Below, in pieces: positions 46,069 to 56,092 of a stretch of DNA of 64,000 nt. The notes under the pieces were generated by a model, which did no database searches, was not told the DNA's origin, and saw only the letters and a list, made by a program, of their open reading frames with translations. Source of the DNA: an uncultured Propionivibrio sp. (GTDB taxonomy: Bacteria; Pseudomonadota; Gammaproteobacteria; Burkholderiales; Rhodocyclaceae); assembly GCF_963666255.1 (NCBI RefSeq), contig NZ_OY762657.1, forward strand, positions 186,001 through 250,000, given 5' to 3'. Each line of letters opens with the position of its first letter. Within the stretch, counting starts at the first letter, position 1. Position numbers and translations under genes: made by a program.

Positions 46069-48333
46069 ATGAAAATGACTTTGGCACGCCGCTTAGGCGC
46101 GATGATTTTGACTGCCGTTGTCGCGCTTATCGTAGTTGGTTCAGTGGGTCTCTGGCAGCTAAACAAAATGTCAGGCATCACGCATTACATCAACATTAAT
46201 ACTGTTCCAAGTATTCTGACTTTGGACGAAGCACAGTATGAATTCATGCGCTATCGGAGTCTATTGCTCCAGCATGTCATCAATACTGACGACACCAAAA
46301 TGGCAGAGCTGGAAGCACAGATGAAAATCGCGAAGGAGTCATACGACAAAGCGATTTCATCATACGAAAAAGAGTTGATTTCTGATGATACCGACAAAAA
46401 AATGACTTTGGACGACAAAGCGCTCGTTCAGGGCTATTTTGATGTTGCGCAGAAAATTCTTGCGCATTCTCGAAAAAACGAAACAAGAGACGCGGCCAAT
46501 GTCATAAATACGATTGGTTTGCCTACAGCATCGAAGGCACAGGCAGCACTTCAGGCACACATGGACTACAACAAGAAGCTTGCCACCGATCTGGAAAAAC
46601 AAGCTGAGTCGCAGGCGACGCTGGCCAATTACACGGTTGTTATTTTGATCATAATCGGCGCCCTGATTACCGGCGTGCTCGGACTCATCGTCGTTAGCCG
46701 TGTGATGCGTCAGTTAGGAGGCGAGCCGGACTACGCGGCCGACGCCGTGCGCCGGGTGGCCGAGGGCGATTTCTCGCAGATACCGGAGGTCAAGGCCGGC
46801 GACAGTGAAAGCCTGCTGGCCAAGATGAAGGGGATGCAAAGCGTGCTCATGCAGTTCATTGCCGACATGAATCACATGTCGGCCGAGCACGACAAAGGCG
46901 ATATCGACGTCAAGATCGACGAGTCGAAATTCCGCGGCGATTTCCGCAAAATGGCCGAAGGCGTCAACGACATGGTCTTCGGGCACATCGCGGTCAAGAA
47001 GAAGGCGATGGCGTGCATCAAGGAATTCGGCGAAGGCAATCTCGACGCGCCGATCGAACAATTCCCCGGCAAGAAGAAATTCATCAACGACGCTATTGAG
47101 CAGTTGCGCGAGAATCTGCGCCGCATCGTTGCCGAAATCCAGGAAATCACTACGGCCGCCAACAAGGGCGATTTCTCGGTCAAACTCAGTCTCGACGGCA
47201 AGCAAGGTTTCCCGAGAACGCTATCCGAACTGCTCAACCAGTTGTCGGACACCATCGACACGGCGTTCAAGGACATCATTCAAGTCGCCGATGCGCTGGC
47301 CAAGGGCAATCTGACCCGGACGATCGAAAAGCAATACCCGGGTTCTTTCGGCGATGTGCGCAACGGCATCAATACGACGGTCGACAATCTCAAGGAACTG
47401 GTCGCACAACTGAAAGCGTCGATCGATACGATCAACACCGCGTCGAAGGAAATTGCAGCCGGGAACTCCGATCTCTCGCAACGGACCGAAGAGCAGGCAT
47501 CGAGCTTGGAAGAGACCGCCTCGAGCATCGAGGAACTCACTTCGACGGTCAAGCTCAACGCCGAAAACGCCGCCAACGCCAACAAGCTGGCACGCGGCGC
47601 CTCGGAAATCGCCATCAAGGGCGGGACCGTTGTCGGTCACGTGGTCGAGACGATGAACGGCATCAACGAAGCCTCACGCAAGATCGTCGACATCATCTCG
47701 GTGATTGACGGCATTGCCTTCCAGACCAATATCCTGGCGCTCAACGCCGCTGTCGAGGCCGCGCGTGCCGGCGAGCAGGGACGCGGCTTTGCCGTGGTGG
47801 CCGGAGAAGTCCGCAATCTGGCGCAGCGTTCAGCCGCGGCGGCCAAGGAAATCAAGTCGCTGATCAACGACTCGGTCGAGCGTGTCGACGATGGGACAAA
47901 GCAGGTCGAGGAAGCCGGACAAACCATGTCTGAAATCGTCTCCTCGGTCAAACGCGTCTCTGAAATCATCAGCGAGATATCGAATGCATCGATGGAGCAA
48001 AGTTCGGGCATCGAGCAGGTCAACCAGGCCATCAACCAGATGGACCAGGTCACGCAGCAGAATGCGGCGTTGGTCGAAGAAGCCGCGGCAGCCGCCGAAT
48101 CGCTGGAGAGTCAGGCACAGAATCTGGCCGAGGCTGTCGCTGTCTTCAAGATGGATCAGACCGGCATCAGCGCGCCGATCGTTTCCGCGCGCACCGCAGC
48201 GCCGCGTTCCTCGATGCACGTCTCTGCAGCGAAAAAACTGCCGCCCAGGCCAGCCCTGAAGTCGCCCACCCACTCGGCAGGCAGTTCGGAATCCTCCGCA
48301 TCACATGAGGCCGACGACTGGAAAGAGTTTTAA
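46069..48333 (+). CDS. Methyl-accepting chemotaxis protein with poly-HAMP linker
   Basis: The 754-residue receptor has a 4HB periplasmic domain (membrane helices near 10-30 and 187-208) and then an extended cytosolic linker. The linker shows at least five HAMP-like modules: [40 protein letters not shown] and [10 protein letters not shown]. The signalling tip is [20 protein letters not shown]. The last residues DDWKEF fit the xWxxF CheR/CheB-tethering pentapeptide, apt since cheR is next. The first 640 bases are clearly lower in GC than the rest, suggesting domain replacement. Confidence 0.93.
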   Translation: MKMTLARRLGAMILTAVVALIVVGSVGLWQLNKMSGITHYININTVPSILTLDEAQYEFMRYRSLLLQHVINTDDTKMAELEAQMKIAKESYDKAISSYEKELISDDTDKKMTLDDKALVQGYFDVAQKILAHSRKNETRDAANVINTIGLPTASKAQAALQAHMDYNKKLATDLEKQAESQATLANYTVVILIIIGALITGVLGLIVVSRVMRQLGGEPDYAADAVRRVAEGDFSQIPEVKAGDSESLLAKMKGMQSVLMQFIADMNHMSAEHDKGDIDVKIDESKFRGDFRKMAEGVNDMVFGHIAVKKKAMACIKEFGEGNLDAPIEQFPGKKKFINDAIEQLRENLRRIVAEIQEITTAANKGDFSVKLSLDGKQGFPRTLSELLNQLSDTIDTAFKDIIQVADALAKGNLTRTIEKQYPGSFGDVRNGINTTVDNLKELVAQLKASIDTINTASKEIAAGNSDLSQRTEEQASSLEETASSIEELTSTVKLNAENAANANKLARGASEIAIKGGTVVGHVVETMNGINEASRKIVDIISVIDGIAFQTNILALNAAVEAARAGEQGRGFAVVAGEVRNLAQRSAAAAKEIKSLINDSVERVDDGTKQVEEAGQTMSEIVSSVKRVSEIISEISNASMEQSSGIEQVNQAINQMDQVTQQNAALVEEAAAAAESLESQAQNLAEAVAVFKMDQTGISAPIVSARTAAPRSSMHVSAAKKLPPRPALKSPTHSAGSSESSASHEADDWKEF

Positions 48334-48350
48334 ACACGGGATGCTGTGCC

Positions 48351-49193
48351 ATGGAAGGCGTTGATGACCTCTCACCCCTGCTTCCGGAGTCGGCGTTTCT
48401 GCGGACACGTCGACTCCTGCATGCGTGGGGGGGCATATCGCTCAGCGACTCGAAAAGGTCGATGGTCGGCAACCGCCTGAAAAAGCGCTTGCGTTCCCTC
48501 GGTTTGAATGATTTTGAAGACTATCTCGACCTGGTCGAGCAGGATGAACCGGAGCGTCAGAATTTCATCAACGCACTGACCACGAATCTCACCGCTTTTT
48601 TTCGCGAAGAACATCATTTTGCCGTGCTCGCCGATTATCTGCGCGAACAGCCGGACAGCAAGACGATCAACATCTGGTGTGCGGCCGCCTCGACCGGAGA
48701 GGAGCCGTATTCGATTGCCATGACCGCCATCGAAACGCTTGGCGAGACCGCGGCGAAGCGCGTTCGGATCGTCGCCAGCGACCTCGATACCGGCGTACTG
48801 GCGCACGCCGAGACCGGCGTCTACGGCATCGACCGGATCGAGCGGCTGTCGCGGGACAGACTGCGGCGATTTTTCTTCCGGGGCACGGGAAAGTACGACG
48901 GAAAGGTCAAGGTCAAGCCACACCTGCGCGGAATGATCAGCTTCCGCCAGATCAATCTGTTGGGGCCGCAATGGCCGGTGCCGCAACATATCGATGTACT
49001 TTTTTGCCGCAATGTCATGATCTACTTCAACAAGGAGACGCAGGCGCAGATCCTTGAGCGTTTTGTCCCCTTGCTGGCGCCGACCAGCCTGCTGATCGCC
49101 GGGCATTCGGAAAGCTACAGTCACGTTTCCCACCTGTTCAAGCCGGTGGGGAGAACCATCTACCGCCTCGTCAATCCTCGGGAGCGGAAGTGA
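48351..49193 (+). CDS. cheR: Chemotaxis protein methyltransferase
   Basis: The 280-residue enzyme methylates receptor glutamates using S-adenosylmethionine. It has the N-terminal helical domain (IGNRLKKRLRSLG-like: MVGNRLKKRLRSLG), the SAM loop IWCAAASTGEEPYSIAM and the later VLFCRNVMIYFNKETQ block. It follows the pentapeptide-bearing receptor by 17 bp and overlaps cheD by four bases (ATGA), indicating coupled translation. Confidence 0.94.
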   Translation: MEGVDDLSPLLPESAFLRTRRLLHAWGGISLSDSKRSMVGNRLKKRLRSLGLNDFEDYLDLVEQDEPERQNFINALTTNLTAFFREEHHFAVLADYLREQPDSKTINIWCAAASTGEEPYSIAMTAIETLGETAAKRVRIVASDLDTGVLAHAETGVYGIDRIERLSRDRLRRFFFRGTGKYDGKVKVKPHLRGMISFRQINLLGPQWPVPQHIDVLFCRNVMIYFNKETQAQILERFVPLLAPTSLLIAGHSESYSHVSHLFKPVGRTIYRLVNPRERK

Positions 49194-49807
49194 AACGTCA
49201 CCATGCCCATCACCGCCACCTCCCGCCCGAGCCCCGTGCCTACCACGACTCGACCTTCAAGTGCGATGCCGTCAAGATAATGCCCAGCGAGTATTACGTG
49301 ACGTCGCGAGACATGGTGATTGTCACAGTGCTCGGGTCGTGCATTTCGGCGTGTATCCGCGACCCCGTTTCGGGCATCGGCGGCATGAATCATTTCATGC
49401 TGCCGGGGAAGGATGGAGACGACATCACCTCGGCGTCTGCCCGCTACGGCGGTTACGCCATGGAAATCCTGATCAACCAGATCCAGAAACTCGGCGGCCG
49501 GCGAGACAATCTCGAAGCCAAGCTTTTCGGCGGCGCAGTGGCGCTGCCGGGCCTGGCGACCCATTCCGTCGGTGAAATGAACGCGGAATTCGCCTTGCAC
49601 TACCTCGATGCTGAAGGCATTCCGGTGGTTGCGCATGATTTGCTCGGCTTCCACCCGCGCAAGGTCTATTTTTTTCCGAAAAGCGGGCGCGTCATGGTGC
49701 GGGTACTGAAGACCATCCATAACAACACCATTCTTGAACGTGAGCAGGCGTACGAACAGCGCTTGCGGCGTACTCCGATCGAAGGCGATGTGGAGCTGTT
49801 CTCATGA
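49190..49807 (+). CDS. cheD: Chemoreceptor glutamine deamidase
   Basis: The 205-residue protein has the CheD catalytic pattern: Cys in [12 protein letters not shown], His in [12 protein letters not shown], and a Thr near [13 protein letters not shown]. It deamidates specific receptor glutamines and so tunes the receptors and adaptation. It overlaps both cheR and cheB by four bases (ATGA at each junction), so the three adaptation enzymes are translationally coupled. Confidence 0.93.
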   Translation: MKRHHAHHRHLPPEPRAYHDSTFKCDAVKIMPSEYYVTSRDMVIVTVLGSCISACIRDPVSGIGGMNHFMLPGKDGDDITSASARYGGYAMEILINQIQKLGGRRDNLEAKLFGGAVALPGLATHSVGEMNAEFALHYLDAEGIPVVAHDLLGFHPRKVYFFPKSGRVMVRVLKTIHNNTILEREQAYEQRLRRTPIEGDVELFS

Positions 49808-50910
49808 CGAAGAAGATCACCGTTCTGGTCCTCGACGACTCGGCGCTCATCCGGCACGTGTTGTCCGACATCATCAACCGCCATCCGGACATGGAAGTCA
49901 TCGGCACGGCGCCGGATCCCCTCATCGCACGCGAGATGATTCGCAATCTCAACCCGGACGTACTGACGCTGGATGTCGAGATGCCGAAGATGGACGGGCT
50001 GGATTTTCTCGAACGCCTGATGCGCTTGCGGCCGATGCCGGTGCTGATGGTATCGACGCTGACGCAGGAAGGCTCGGATACCACGCTGCGGGCGCTTGAG
50101 CTGGGCGCTGTCGACTTCGTCGCCAAGCCTCGGACAAATGTCGGCGAAGGGCTGGAAGACTATGCCGAAGAAATCGCCGACAAGATCCGCGCCGTGGCGC
50201 GGGCGCAGATCAGGAACATCGCGTTCAAGCGTCCGCTCGGCGAAAAACTGATTGAGGACAGATATTCGGCGGACGTGATTCTGCCTGCCATCCCGAGAGC
50301 GGTGAATTTCACCACCGAGCCGATCATTTTTCTCGGCGCCTCGACCGGCGGCACCGAAGCCATCCGCGTCGTGCTTCAGGAAATTCCGCCATCATTGCCG
50401 GGAATTCTGATCACCCAGCATATGCCGCCGGGGTATACGCGCTCCTTCGCCCAGCGCCTCGACAAGCTGTGCCGGATCACCGTCAAGGAAGCCGAGCATG
50501 GGGAGCGCGTTCTTCCCGGGCACGCCTATATTGCTCCCGGAGGGCCGGCGCATATGCTGGCAAAGCGGGCTGGCGCCAGCTACTTTATCGAACTCAGCGA
50601 AGGGCCGCCGGTCAACCGCCACCGCCCTTCGGTCGATGTACTGTTCCGGTCGGCGGCCAATCAGGCCGGAAAGAATGCGGTCGGCATCATCCTGACCGGC
50701 ATGGGAAACGATGGTGCACAAGGGATGAAGGAAATGCACGAGGTCGGCGCCTTCACCATCGCCCAGAATGAGGAAACCTGCGTGGTTTATGGAATGCCCA
50801 AGGAAGCGGTCAGCAAGGGCGGTGTCGATGACATTTTGCCCCTGGGCAGCATCGCGAAACGTGTCACAACGCTGTTCAGATCCCGGGGGTATGGCGCAGC
50901 GATGTCATGA
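49804..50910 (+). CDS. cheB: Chemotaxis methylesterase/response regulator
   Basis: The 368-residue protein has a receiver domain ([17 protein letters not shown], phosphoacceptor in [15 protein letters not shown]) and a methylesterase domain whose Ser-His-Asp triad appears in [20 protein letters not shown] and [10 protein letters not shown]. It removes receptor methyl groups when phosphorylated by CheA. It closes the operon; no cheZ was found nearby. Confidence 0.95.
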   Translation: MTKKITVLVLDDSALIRHVLSDIINRHPDMEVIGTAPDPLIAREMIRNLNPDVLTLDVEMPKMDGLDFLERLMRLRPMPVLMVSTLTQEGSDTTLRALELGAVDFVAKPRTNVGEGLEDYAEEIADKIRAVARAQIRNIAFKRPLGEKLIEDRYSADVILPAIPRAVNFTTEPIIFLGASTGGTEAIRVVLQEIPPSLPGILITQHMPPGYTRSFAQRLDKLCRITVKEAEHGERVLPGHAYIAPGGPAHMLAKRAGASYFIELSEGPPVNRHRPSVDVLFRSAANQAGKNAVGIILTGMGNDGAQGMKEMHEVGAFTIAQNEETCVVYGMPKEAVSKGGVDDILPLGSIAKRVTTLFRSRGYGAAMS

Positions 50911-51089
50911 CCGGGGCGCCTCGGATCAATACGATGTCATTCAAGTTGATTGTCGGCTGAACGTCAGGCTGACGGGCGTATGCCCGCCGCGTCTGACCTG
51001 AAACCTGCCGTCTGCTTTGCTTGGCGGGCAGACCGTTCCCCAGCCCTAAGCGCACCCCCCGGCCGCACCACTCCAGTCACATCATGATC

Positions 51090-51118
51090 TTGCATGCCGC
51101 GCTATATTTTCATAATAT
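51090..51118 (+). promoter_or_regulatory. Predicted sigma-70 promoter of the ars operon
   Basis: TTGCAT (51090-51095) and TAATAT (51113-51118) are separated by 17 bases. The expected start of transcription (about 7 bases after the -10) falls at or next to the arsR ATG at 51126, which would leave almost no leader. Confidence 0.6.
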
Positions 51119-51127
51119 TGGAAATAT
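51104..51127 (+). promoter_or_regulatory. Candidate ArsR operator overlapping -10 box and start codon
   Basis: A 24-bp imperfect inverted repeat (ATATTT arm at 51104 and AAATAT arm ending 51127, with inner CA/TG matches) covers the -10 box and reaches into the arsR ATG. Position and AT-rich dyad are as expected for an ArsR-family autorepressor. Confidence 0.6.
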
Positions 51128-51446
51128 GGAAAACAAAACCGCAGTCACCGCCTTGTCCGCCCTCGCCCAGGAAAGCCGCCTGGCGGTCTTTCGCCTGCTC
51201 GTCCAGAACGGTCCGGATGGCCTGAATCCGGGCGTGATCGCTGAACACCTCAACCTGCCGCTGCCGACGCTGTCGTTTCATCTCAAGACGCTGGCGCAAT
51301 CCGGGCTAGTAACGACCGTCCAGGAAGGCCGCTTCATCCGCTACCGGGCCGACATGGCCGTTTTCAACCGCCTCACCGATTTCCTCCTCGAAGACTGCTG
51401 CGGCGGAAATCTTCAACGCTGCGCCACCCAAAAAACCGACCAATGA
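51126..51446 (+). CDS. arsR: Arsenic-responsive ArsR-family repressor
   Basis: The 106-residue winged-helix repressor begins ALSALAQESRLAVFRLLVQNG, with the recognition region LNLPLPTLSFHLKTLAQSGLV. Cysteines near the C-terminus (EDCCGGNLQRC) are suitable As(III) ligands, unlike the CVC site of plasmid R773 ArsR. The ATG at 51126 matches the family N-terminus; an in-frame ATG at 51084 lies inside the predicted promoter. It overlaps arsC by four bases (ATGA). It should repress the downstream ars genes until arsenite binds. Confidence 0.92.
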   Translation: MENKTAVTALSALAQESRLAVFRLLVQNGPDGLNPGVIAEHLNLPLPTLSFHLKTLAQSGLVTTVQEGRFIRYRADMAVFNRLTDFLLEDCCGGNLQRCATQKTDQ

Positions 51447-51946
51447 ACCCGAAGCCGCCTTTCAACGTGCTGGTGCTGTGCACCGGCAACTCGGCCCGCT
51501 CGATCCTCGGCGAGTCGCTGTTCAACCATCTGGGCAAAGGCCGCATCCGCGCCTTTTCGGCCGGCAGCCGGCCTTCCGGCGCGGTCAACCCGGTCGCCAT
51601 CGAGACCCTGGAACACCACGGCATCCCGCGCCCGACCGACCTGCGCAGCAAGTCCTGGGACGAATTCGCCGTTGCCGGCGCACCACGGATCGATTTCATC
51701 TTCACCGTCTGCGCCAGCGCCGCCAGAGAAGCCTGCCCCGTCTGGCCGGGCCACCCGGTCACCGCCCACTGGGGCATCGACGATCCGGCGCATGTCGAGC
51801 CGATGGCGGCACGCCGCGTCGCCTTCGAAAACGCGTACCAGGCGCTGGAAATGCGAATCGCCGCCTTCCTGGCCCTGGATCTTGAAAACCTGTCGGCCGA
51901 GGCGATTGCCGCAGCCGCCCGATCCATCCACGAGGCCTGCCAATGA
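51443..51946 (+). CDS. arsC: Arsenate reductase, LMW-phosphatase type
   Basis: The 167-residue protein has the P-loop CTGNSARS at residues 13-20 and the cysteines in TVCASAAREACPVWPG, as in thioredoxin-coupled arsenate reductases related to low-molecular-weight protein tyrosine phosphatases. It reduces As(V) to As(III) for export by the next gene's product. It overlaps both arsR and acr3 by four bases. Confidence 0.92.
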   Translation: MNPKPPFNVLVLCTGNSARSILGESLFNHLGKGRIRAFSAGSRPSGAVNPVAIETLEHHGIPRPTDLRSKSWDEFAVAGAPRIDFIFTVCASAAREACPVWPGHPVTAHWGIDDPAHVEPMAARRVAFENAYQALEMRIAAFLALDLENLSAEAIAAAARSIHEACQ

Positions 51947-53016
51947 GCGTCCAATGCGAACTCGCCGGTAAGCGCGCAACACCGGCACCGATGAGCGTCT
52001 TCGAGCGCTTCCTGACCGTCTGGGTCTTTCTCTGCATCATCGCCGGCGTCGTGCTCGGCCAGTGGTTCCCCACGCTGTTCCAGTCAATCGGCCGGCTGGA
52101 AGTCGCGCAGGTGAATCTGCCGGTCGGCATCCTGATCTGGGTCATGATCATCCCGATGCTGGTCAAGGTCGATTTCGGCGCCCTTCACGAAGTACGACAG
52201 CATGGACGCGGCATCGGCGTCACGCTCTTCATCAACTGGCTGGTGAAACCCTTCTCGATGGCCTTCCTCGGCTGGCTCTTCGTCCGCCAACTCTTCGCGC
52301 CTTATCTCCCGCAGGATCAACTGGATAGCTACATCGCCGGCCTCATCTTGCTCGCCGCGGCGCCGTGCACCGCCATGGTCTTCGTCTGGAGCCGCCTGTC
52401 CAACGGCGACCCGCTGTTCACGCTGTCGCAAGTCGCACTCAATGACACGATCATGGTCATCGCCTTCGCGCCGCTGGTCGCCTTCCTGCTCGGCATTTCG
52501 GCCATCACGGTGCCATGGGACACGCTCTTCACCTCGGTCGTGCTCTACATCGTCATTCCGGTGATTCTCGCCCAGCTCTGGCGGAAGTCGCTGCTCAGCC
52601 GGGGCCAAGCCGCTTTCGACGCAGCCATGGCGAAGATCGGTCCGTGGTCGATCTCCGCGCTCCTGCTCACCCTCGTCCTGCTCTTCGCCTTTCAGGGCAA
52701 GGCCATCATCGCCCAGCCACTGGTCATCGCCCTGCTGGCGGTGCCGATCCTGATCCAGGTCTTCTTCAACGCCAGCCTGGCGTACTGGCTCAACCGCCTC
52801 CTCGGCGAAAAGCATTCGGTGGCCTGCCCTTCGGCCCTGATCGGCGCCTCGAATTTCTTCGAACTGGCCGTCGCCGCCGCCATCAGCCTGTTTGGCTTCG
52901 AATCGGGCGCGGCACTCGCCACCGTCGTCGGCGTGCTGATCGAAGTGCCGGTCATGCTGCTGGTGGTGAACGTGGTCAATCGCAGCCGCGCCTGGTACGA
53001 GCGGCCTGGGACTTGA
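51943..53016 (+). CDS. Arsenite efflux transporter, ACR3 family
   Basis: The 357-residue protein has ten membrane helices of the ACR3/BASS fold. The conserved Cys lies in [15 protein letters not shown], and the discontinuous-helix region [18 protein letters not shown] is present. It exports arsenite produced by ArsC. The start overlaps the arsC stop; an internal Met at residue 17 ([11 protein letters not shown]) is a possible alternative nearer the first helix. Confidence 0.93.
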   Translation: MSVQCELAGKRATPAPMSVFERFLTVWVFLCIIAGVVLGQWFPTLFQSIGRLEVAQVNLPVGILIWVMIIPMLVKVDFGALHEVRQHGRGIGVTLFINWLVKPFSMAFLGWLFVRQLFAPYLPQDQLDSYIAGLILLAAAPCTAMVFVWSRLSNGDPLFTLSQVALNDTIMVIAFAPLVAFLLGISAITVPWDTLFTSVVLYIVIPVILAQLWRKSLLSRGQAAFDAAMAKIGPWSISALLLTLVLLFAFQGKAIIAQPLVIALLAVPILIQVFFNASLAYWLNRLLGEKHSVACPSALIGASNFFELAVAAAISLFGFESGAALATVVGVLIEVPVMLLVVNVVNRSRAWYERPGT

Positions 53017-53034
53017 ACAAACAGGGAGAATGAC

Positions 53035-54291
53035 ATGAGTGCCGTTCAACACGACGCGATTCGCCAGACCGTGCGCCAACGCTACACGCATATCGCCGAA
53101 AACGAAGGTTGCGGCTGCGCCCCATCCTGCTGCGGCGGTCCGGACAACGACTCGGCGGCAACGTCGCAGAGCGTCGGCTACTCGGCGGCCGACACCACGG
53201 TCGTTCCTGACGGCGCCAACATGGGCCTCGGTTGCGGCACGCCACTGGCAATCGCCGACCTCAAGCCCGGCGAAACCGTGCTCGACCTCGGCAGCGGCGG
53301 TGGTTTCGACTGCTTTCTCGCGGCACGGGAGGTCGGCGCAACGGGTCATGTCATCGGCATCGACATGACACCGGCAATGATCACCAAGGCGCGCGGGAAC
53401 GCCGAGAAAGGTGGCTACGCGAACGTCGAGTTCCGGCTCGGCGAGATCGAACACCTGCCGGTCGCCGACGGGTGTGTCGATGTCATCATCTCCAACTGCG
53501 TCATCAACCTGTCGCCGCACAAGGCGCAGGTGTTCGCCGATGCCTTTCGCGTCCTGAAACCGGGCGGCCGACTCGCCGTTTCCGACGTCGTCGCCTTCGC
53601 CGACCTGCCCGATGACATCCGCAATGACCCGACCCTGCTGACCGGCTGCATGGCCGGCGCGTCTTCGATTGCCGACATCGGGGCAATGCTCGGCGCAGGC
53701 GGTTTCGAGCAGATTCGCATCCGCCCGAAGGATGAAAGCAAGTCCTTCATCCGCGACTGGGCGCCGGACAAGCCCATCACCGATTACGTCGTCTCCGCCA
53801 CGATCGAAGCCGTCAAACCCGGCGCGTGCACGTGCTGCTGCAGCGATACGGACACACCGACGCTGCGCCAGGCATCTGCCGACGATCTGGATGCGATCAG
53901 GTCGCTGCTGTCGCGTTGCCAGTTGCCCGGCGAGGATCTTACCGAAGCGAGCCTGCGCCACTTCAGCGTGCTGGCATCGGGCAGGCGAATCGTCGGAGTG
54001 TGCGGCATCGAGCGCTTCGGCAGCGATGGCCTGATTCGCTCGCTGGCCGTCGACCCCGTTCTGCGCGGCCGGAAATTCGGCGAGCAACTGGTCGCCGCAT
54101 GCGAATCGGCGGCCCAAGACATCGGCATCGAACGGCTGTACCTGCTGACGACCACCGCCCGTGACTATTTGCTGCGCCTCGGTTATGCGGACGTCGCCCG
54201 TGAATCGGCGCCGGACGGCGTGCGCACTCACCCGCAGTTCCGGGGGCTGTGCCCCGCCAGCGCGCGCTGCCTGGTCAAGCGACTCCAATGA
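53035..54291 (+). CDS. arsM: Arsenite methyltransferase fused to ArsN2-like acetyltransferase
   Basis: The 418-residue protein joins two enzymes. Residues 1-262 form ArsM: the SAM motif VLDLGSGGGFDCF and all three arsenite-binding cysteines (Cys67 in GLGCG, Cys155 in SNCVINLS, Cys205 in LTGCMAGAS). Further Cys-rich patches are GCGCAPSCCGG and CTCCC. Residues 275-418 form a GNAT domain with IRSLAVDPVLRGRKFGEQL and the C-terminal LLTTTARDYLLRLGY and QFRGLCPASARC, as in ArsN2. It should methylate As(III); the GNAT part may acetylate an arsenical or other small molecule. It lies 18 bp after acr3. Confidence 0.9.
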   Translation: MSAVQHDAIRQTVRQRYTHIAENEGCGCAPSCCGGPDNDSAATSQSVGYSAADTTVVPDGANMGLGCGTPLAIADLKPGETVLDLGSGGGFDCFLAAREVGATGHVIGIDMTPAMITKARGNAEKGGYANVEFRLGEIEHLPVADGCVDVIISNCVINLSPHKAQVFADAFRVLKPGGRLAVSDVVAFADLPDDIRNDPTLLTGCMAGASSIADIGAMLGAGGFEQIRIRPKDESKSFIRDWAPDKPITDYVVSATIEAVKPGACTCCCSDTDTPTLRQASADDLDAIRSLLSRCQLPGEDLTEASLRHFSVLASGRRIVGVCGIERFGSDGLIRSLAVDPVLRGRKFGEQLVAACESAAQDIGIERLYLLTTTARDYLLRLGYADVARESAPDGVRTHPQFRGLCPASARCLVKRLQ

Positions 54292-54341
54292 AGCCGCAAG
54301 CGCTTTCCCGAACTAACCGATCGACGACGCGATAACAGGAC

Positions 54342-54896
54342 ATGGACTCGACTTCAGCTTTCTCCTGCCTCAACCGGGCCTGGCGCGCGCACCGGACCGA
54401 GATTGGCGTTTTCCTGGGGCGTCGCGTCAGCGACCAGGCCGAGAGCGACGATCTTTTGCAGGACGTCTTCATGCGAGCCCTGCTCCTCGGCCGTTCGTTC
54501 TGCGACCTCGACAACCCGCGCGCCTGGCTGTTCCAGGTGGCACGGAACATGTTGATCGACCGCTTCCGGCTGAGTCGCGAGCAAGTGCCCTTGCCCGATG
54601 ACCTGCCCGCCGACACTGTGCCACAGCAGGACGTTGTCGATACCCTGACGCAATGCCTACCGAGGGTCCTGACCGAACTGTCGCCCGAGGATCGCGAGGC
54701 CATTACCCTGTGCGATCTGAATGGCATGACGCAACAGGCGTTCGCCGCACGTACCGGACTCTCGCTTCCGGCGGCAAAATCGCGAGTGCAACGGGCACGG
54801 CGGCGTTTGCGGGAACAGATGCTCAGCGCCTGCCAGGTCCGCTTCGACGAAGACGGAAAAGTCTGCTGTTTCGTGCCGCGCCCGCCGCTCGGGTAG
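54342..54896 (+). CDS. ECF sigma factor of the SigZ type in the ars locus
   Basis: The 184-residue protein has sigma region 2 (ESDDLLQDVFMRALL, LDNPRAWLFQVARNMLIDRFR) and region 4 (LSPEDREAITLCDLNGMTQQAFAARTGLSLPAAKSRVQRARRRLREQM, abridged). A tail with CQVRF and VCCFVPRPP carries three cysteines, as in SigZ-like factors. No anti-sigma gene is adjacent, so the Cys tail may itself sense thiol or metalloid stress. It lies 50 bp after the arsM fusion and 90 bp before the permease. Confidence 0.87.
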   Translation: MDSTSAFSCLNRAWRAHRTEIGVFLGRRVSDQAESDDLLQDVFMRALLLGRSFCDLDNPRAWLFQVARNMLIDRFRLSREQVPLPDDLPADTVPQQDVVDTLTQCLPRVLTELSPEDREAITLCDLNGMTQQAFAARTGLSLPAAKSRVQRARRRLREQMLSACQVRFDEDGKVCCFVPRPPLG

Positions 54897-54986
54897 CCAT
54901 AACGGCGTCATTGCCGGCGACCCGCTGCATCCTTTTTCAACCGGCTTCGTCTACCTTCTCGAAACGCTGCCAATCCGGAGACTGAA

Positions 54987-56045
54987 ATGTTCACCGATTC
55001 GATGACGAACGCCCACAAGGCGAAGCCCGGCCTCAATGGCTGGCTGGCGATGATTGCTGTCGCCACCTGCGCCTGGTTCGCCGTCTACAGTCACCTGACC
55101 GACTTCGCCGATGCGCTGATCGGCGCACTGGGCCTCACCCGGGACACACGGCTCGGCGAGGCGATCCACTTCTTCAGCTATGACACGCCCAAGGTGCTGA
55201 TGCTGCTGGTCGGCGTTGTCTTCGTCATGGGCATCGTCCAGACCTTCTTCGTCCCCGAGCGCACCCGCGCCTTGCTATCGGGCAAGCGACTCGGCCTCGG
55301 CAACATGCTGGCGGCAACGCTCGGCATCGTCACGCCATTCTGCTCCTGCTCGGCGGTGCCGCTGTTCATCGGCTTCCTGTCGGCCGGGGTACCGCTCGGC
55401 GTGACCTTCTCGTTCCTGATCTCGGCGCCGATGGTCAACGAAGTGGCGCTGGTGCTGCTGTTCGGGATGTTCGGCTGGAAAGTCGCCGGCCTGTATCTCG
55501 GTATGGGACTCCTGGTCGCCATCGTTTCCGGCCTGGTCATCGGCGCACTCCGAATGGAAAAGCACCTCGAAGACTGGGTGCAGAAACTCCAGTCGGGCGC
55601 CGATCTGCCCGCCGGCACCTTCTCAATGAGCTGGGTCGAGCGCTTCGAAGCCGGTTGGTCGCACGTCAAGCAGATCGTCGGCAAGGTCTGGCCCTACATC
55701 CTGCTTGGCATCGGACTCGGCGCGGCCATTCACGGCTACGTGCCCGAAGACCTGATGGCCAGCTTCATGGGCCGCGACGTCTGGTGGGCGGTTCCCGCCG
55801 CCGTCGTGCTCGGCGTACCGATGTACTCCAATGCCGCCGGCATCATTCCCGTGGTCGAGGCCCTGATCGGCAAGGGGGCCGCGCTCGGCACCGTGCTGGC
55901 TTTCATGATGGCGGTAATCGCGCTTTCGGCGCCCGAGATGATCATCCTGCGCAAGGTCTTGAAGCCGCGCCTGATCGCCGTCTTCGCCTGCGTCGTGGCC
56001 ACCGGCATCCTGATGGTCGGCTATGTGTTCAATGCCACGTTCTGA
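54987..56045 (+). CDS. COG0701 permease (ArsP-like)
   Basis: The 352-residue membrane protein has the COG0701/DUF318 pattern of two homologous halves: GLGNMLAATLGIVTPFCSCSAVPLFIGFL with the Cys-x-Cys pair, and VLGVPMYSNAAGIIPVVEAL. ArsP members of the family export methylated arsenicals, which fits the upstream ArsM. Other members act in different metal contexts, so substrate is inferred from neighbours. A small thioredoxin follows at 48 bp, a common pairing for this family. Confidence 0.85.
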   Translation: MFTDSMTNAHKAKPGLNGWLAMIAVATCAWFAVYSHLTDFADALIGALGLTRDTRLGEAIHFFSYDTPKVLMLLVGVVFVMGIVQTFFVPERTRALLSGKRLGLGNMLAATLGIVTPFCSCSAVPLFIGFLSAGVPLGVTFSFLISAPMVNEVALVLLFGMFGWKVAGLYLGMGLLVAIVSGLVIGALRMEKHLEDWVQKLQSGADLPAGTFSMSWVERFEAGWSHVKQIVGKVWPYILLGIGLGAAIHGYVPEDLMASFMGRDVWWAVPAAVVLGVPMYSNAAGIIPVVEALIGKGAALGTVLAFMMAVIALSAPEMIILRKVLKPRLIAVFACVVATGILMVGYVFNATF

Positions 56046-56092
56046 GCGACGCGGTTTTATTACTGCCGAATTATTCGAGGAGACTATCCAGA

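Noticed and set aside
52084-54288. 734-codon minus-strand open frame across the ars genes
   Set aside because: Opposite to acr3 and arsM, low-complexity Asp/Arg/Gln-rich product, no ribosome binding site; a shadow frame.
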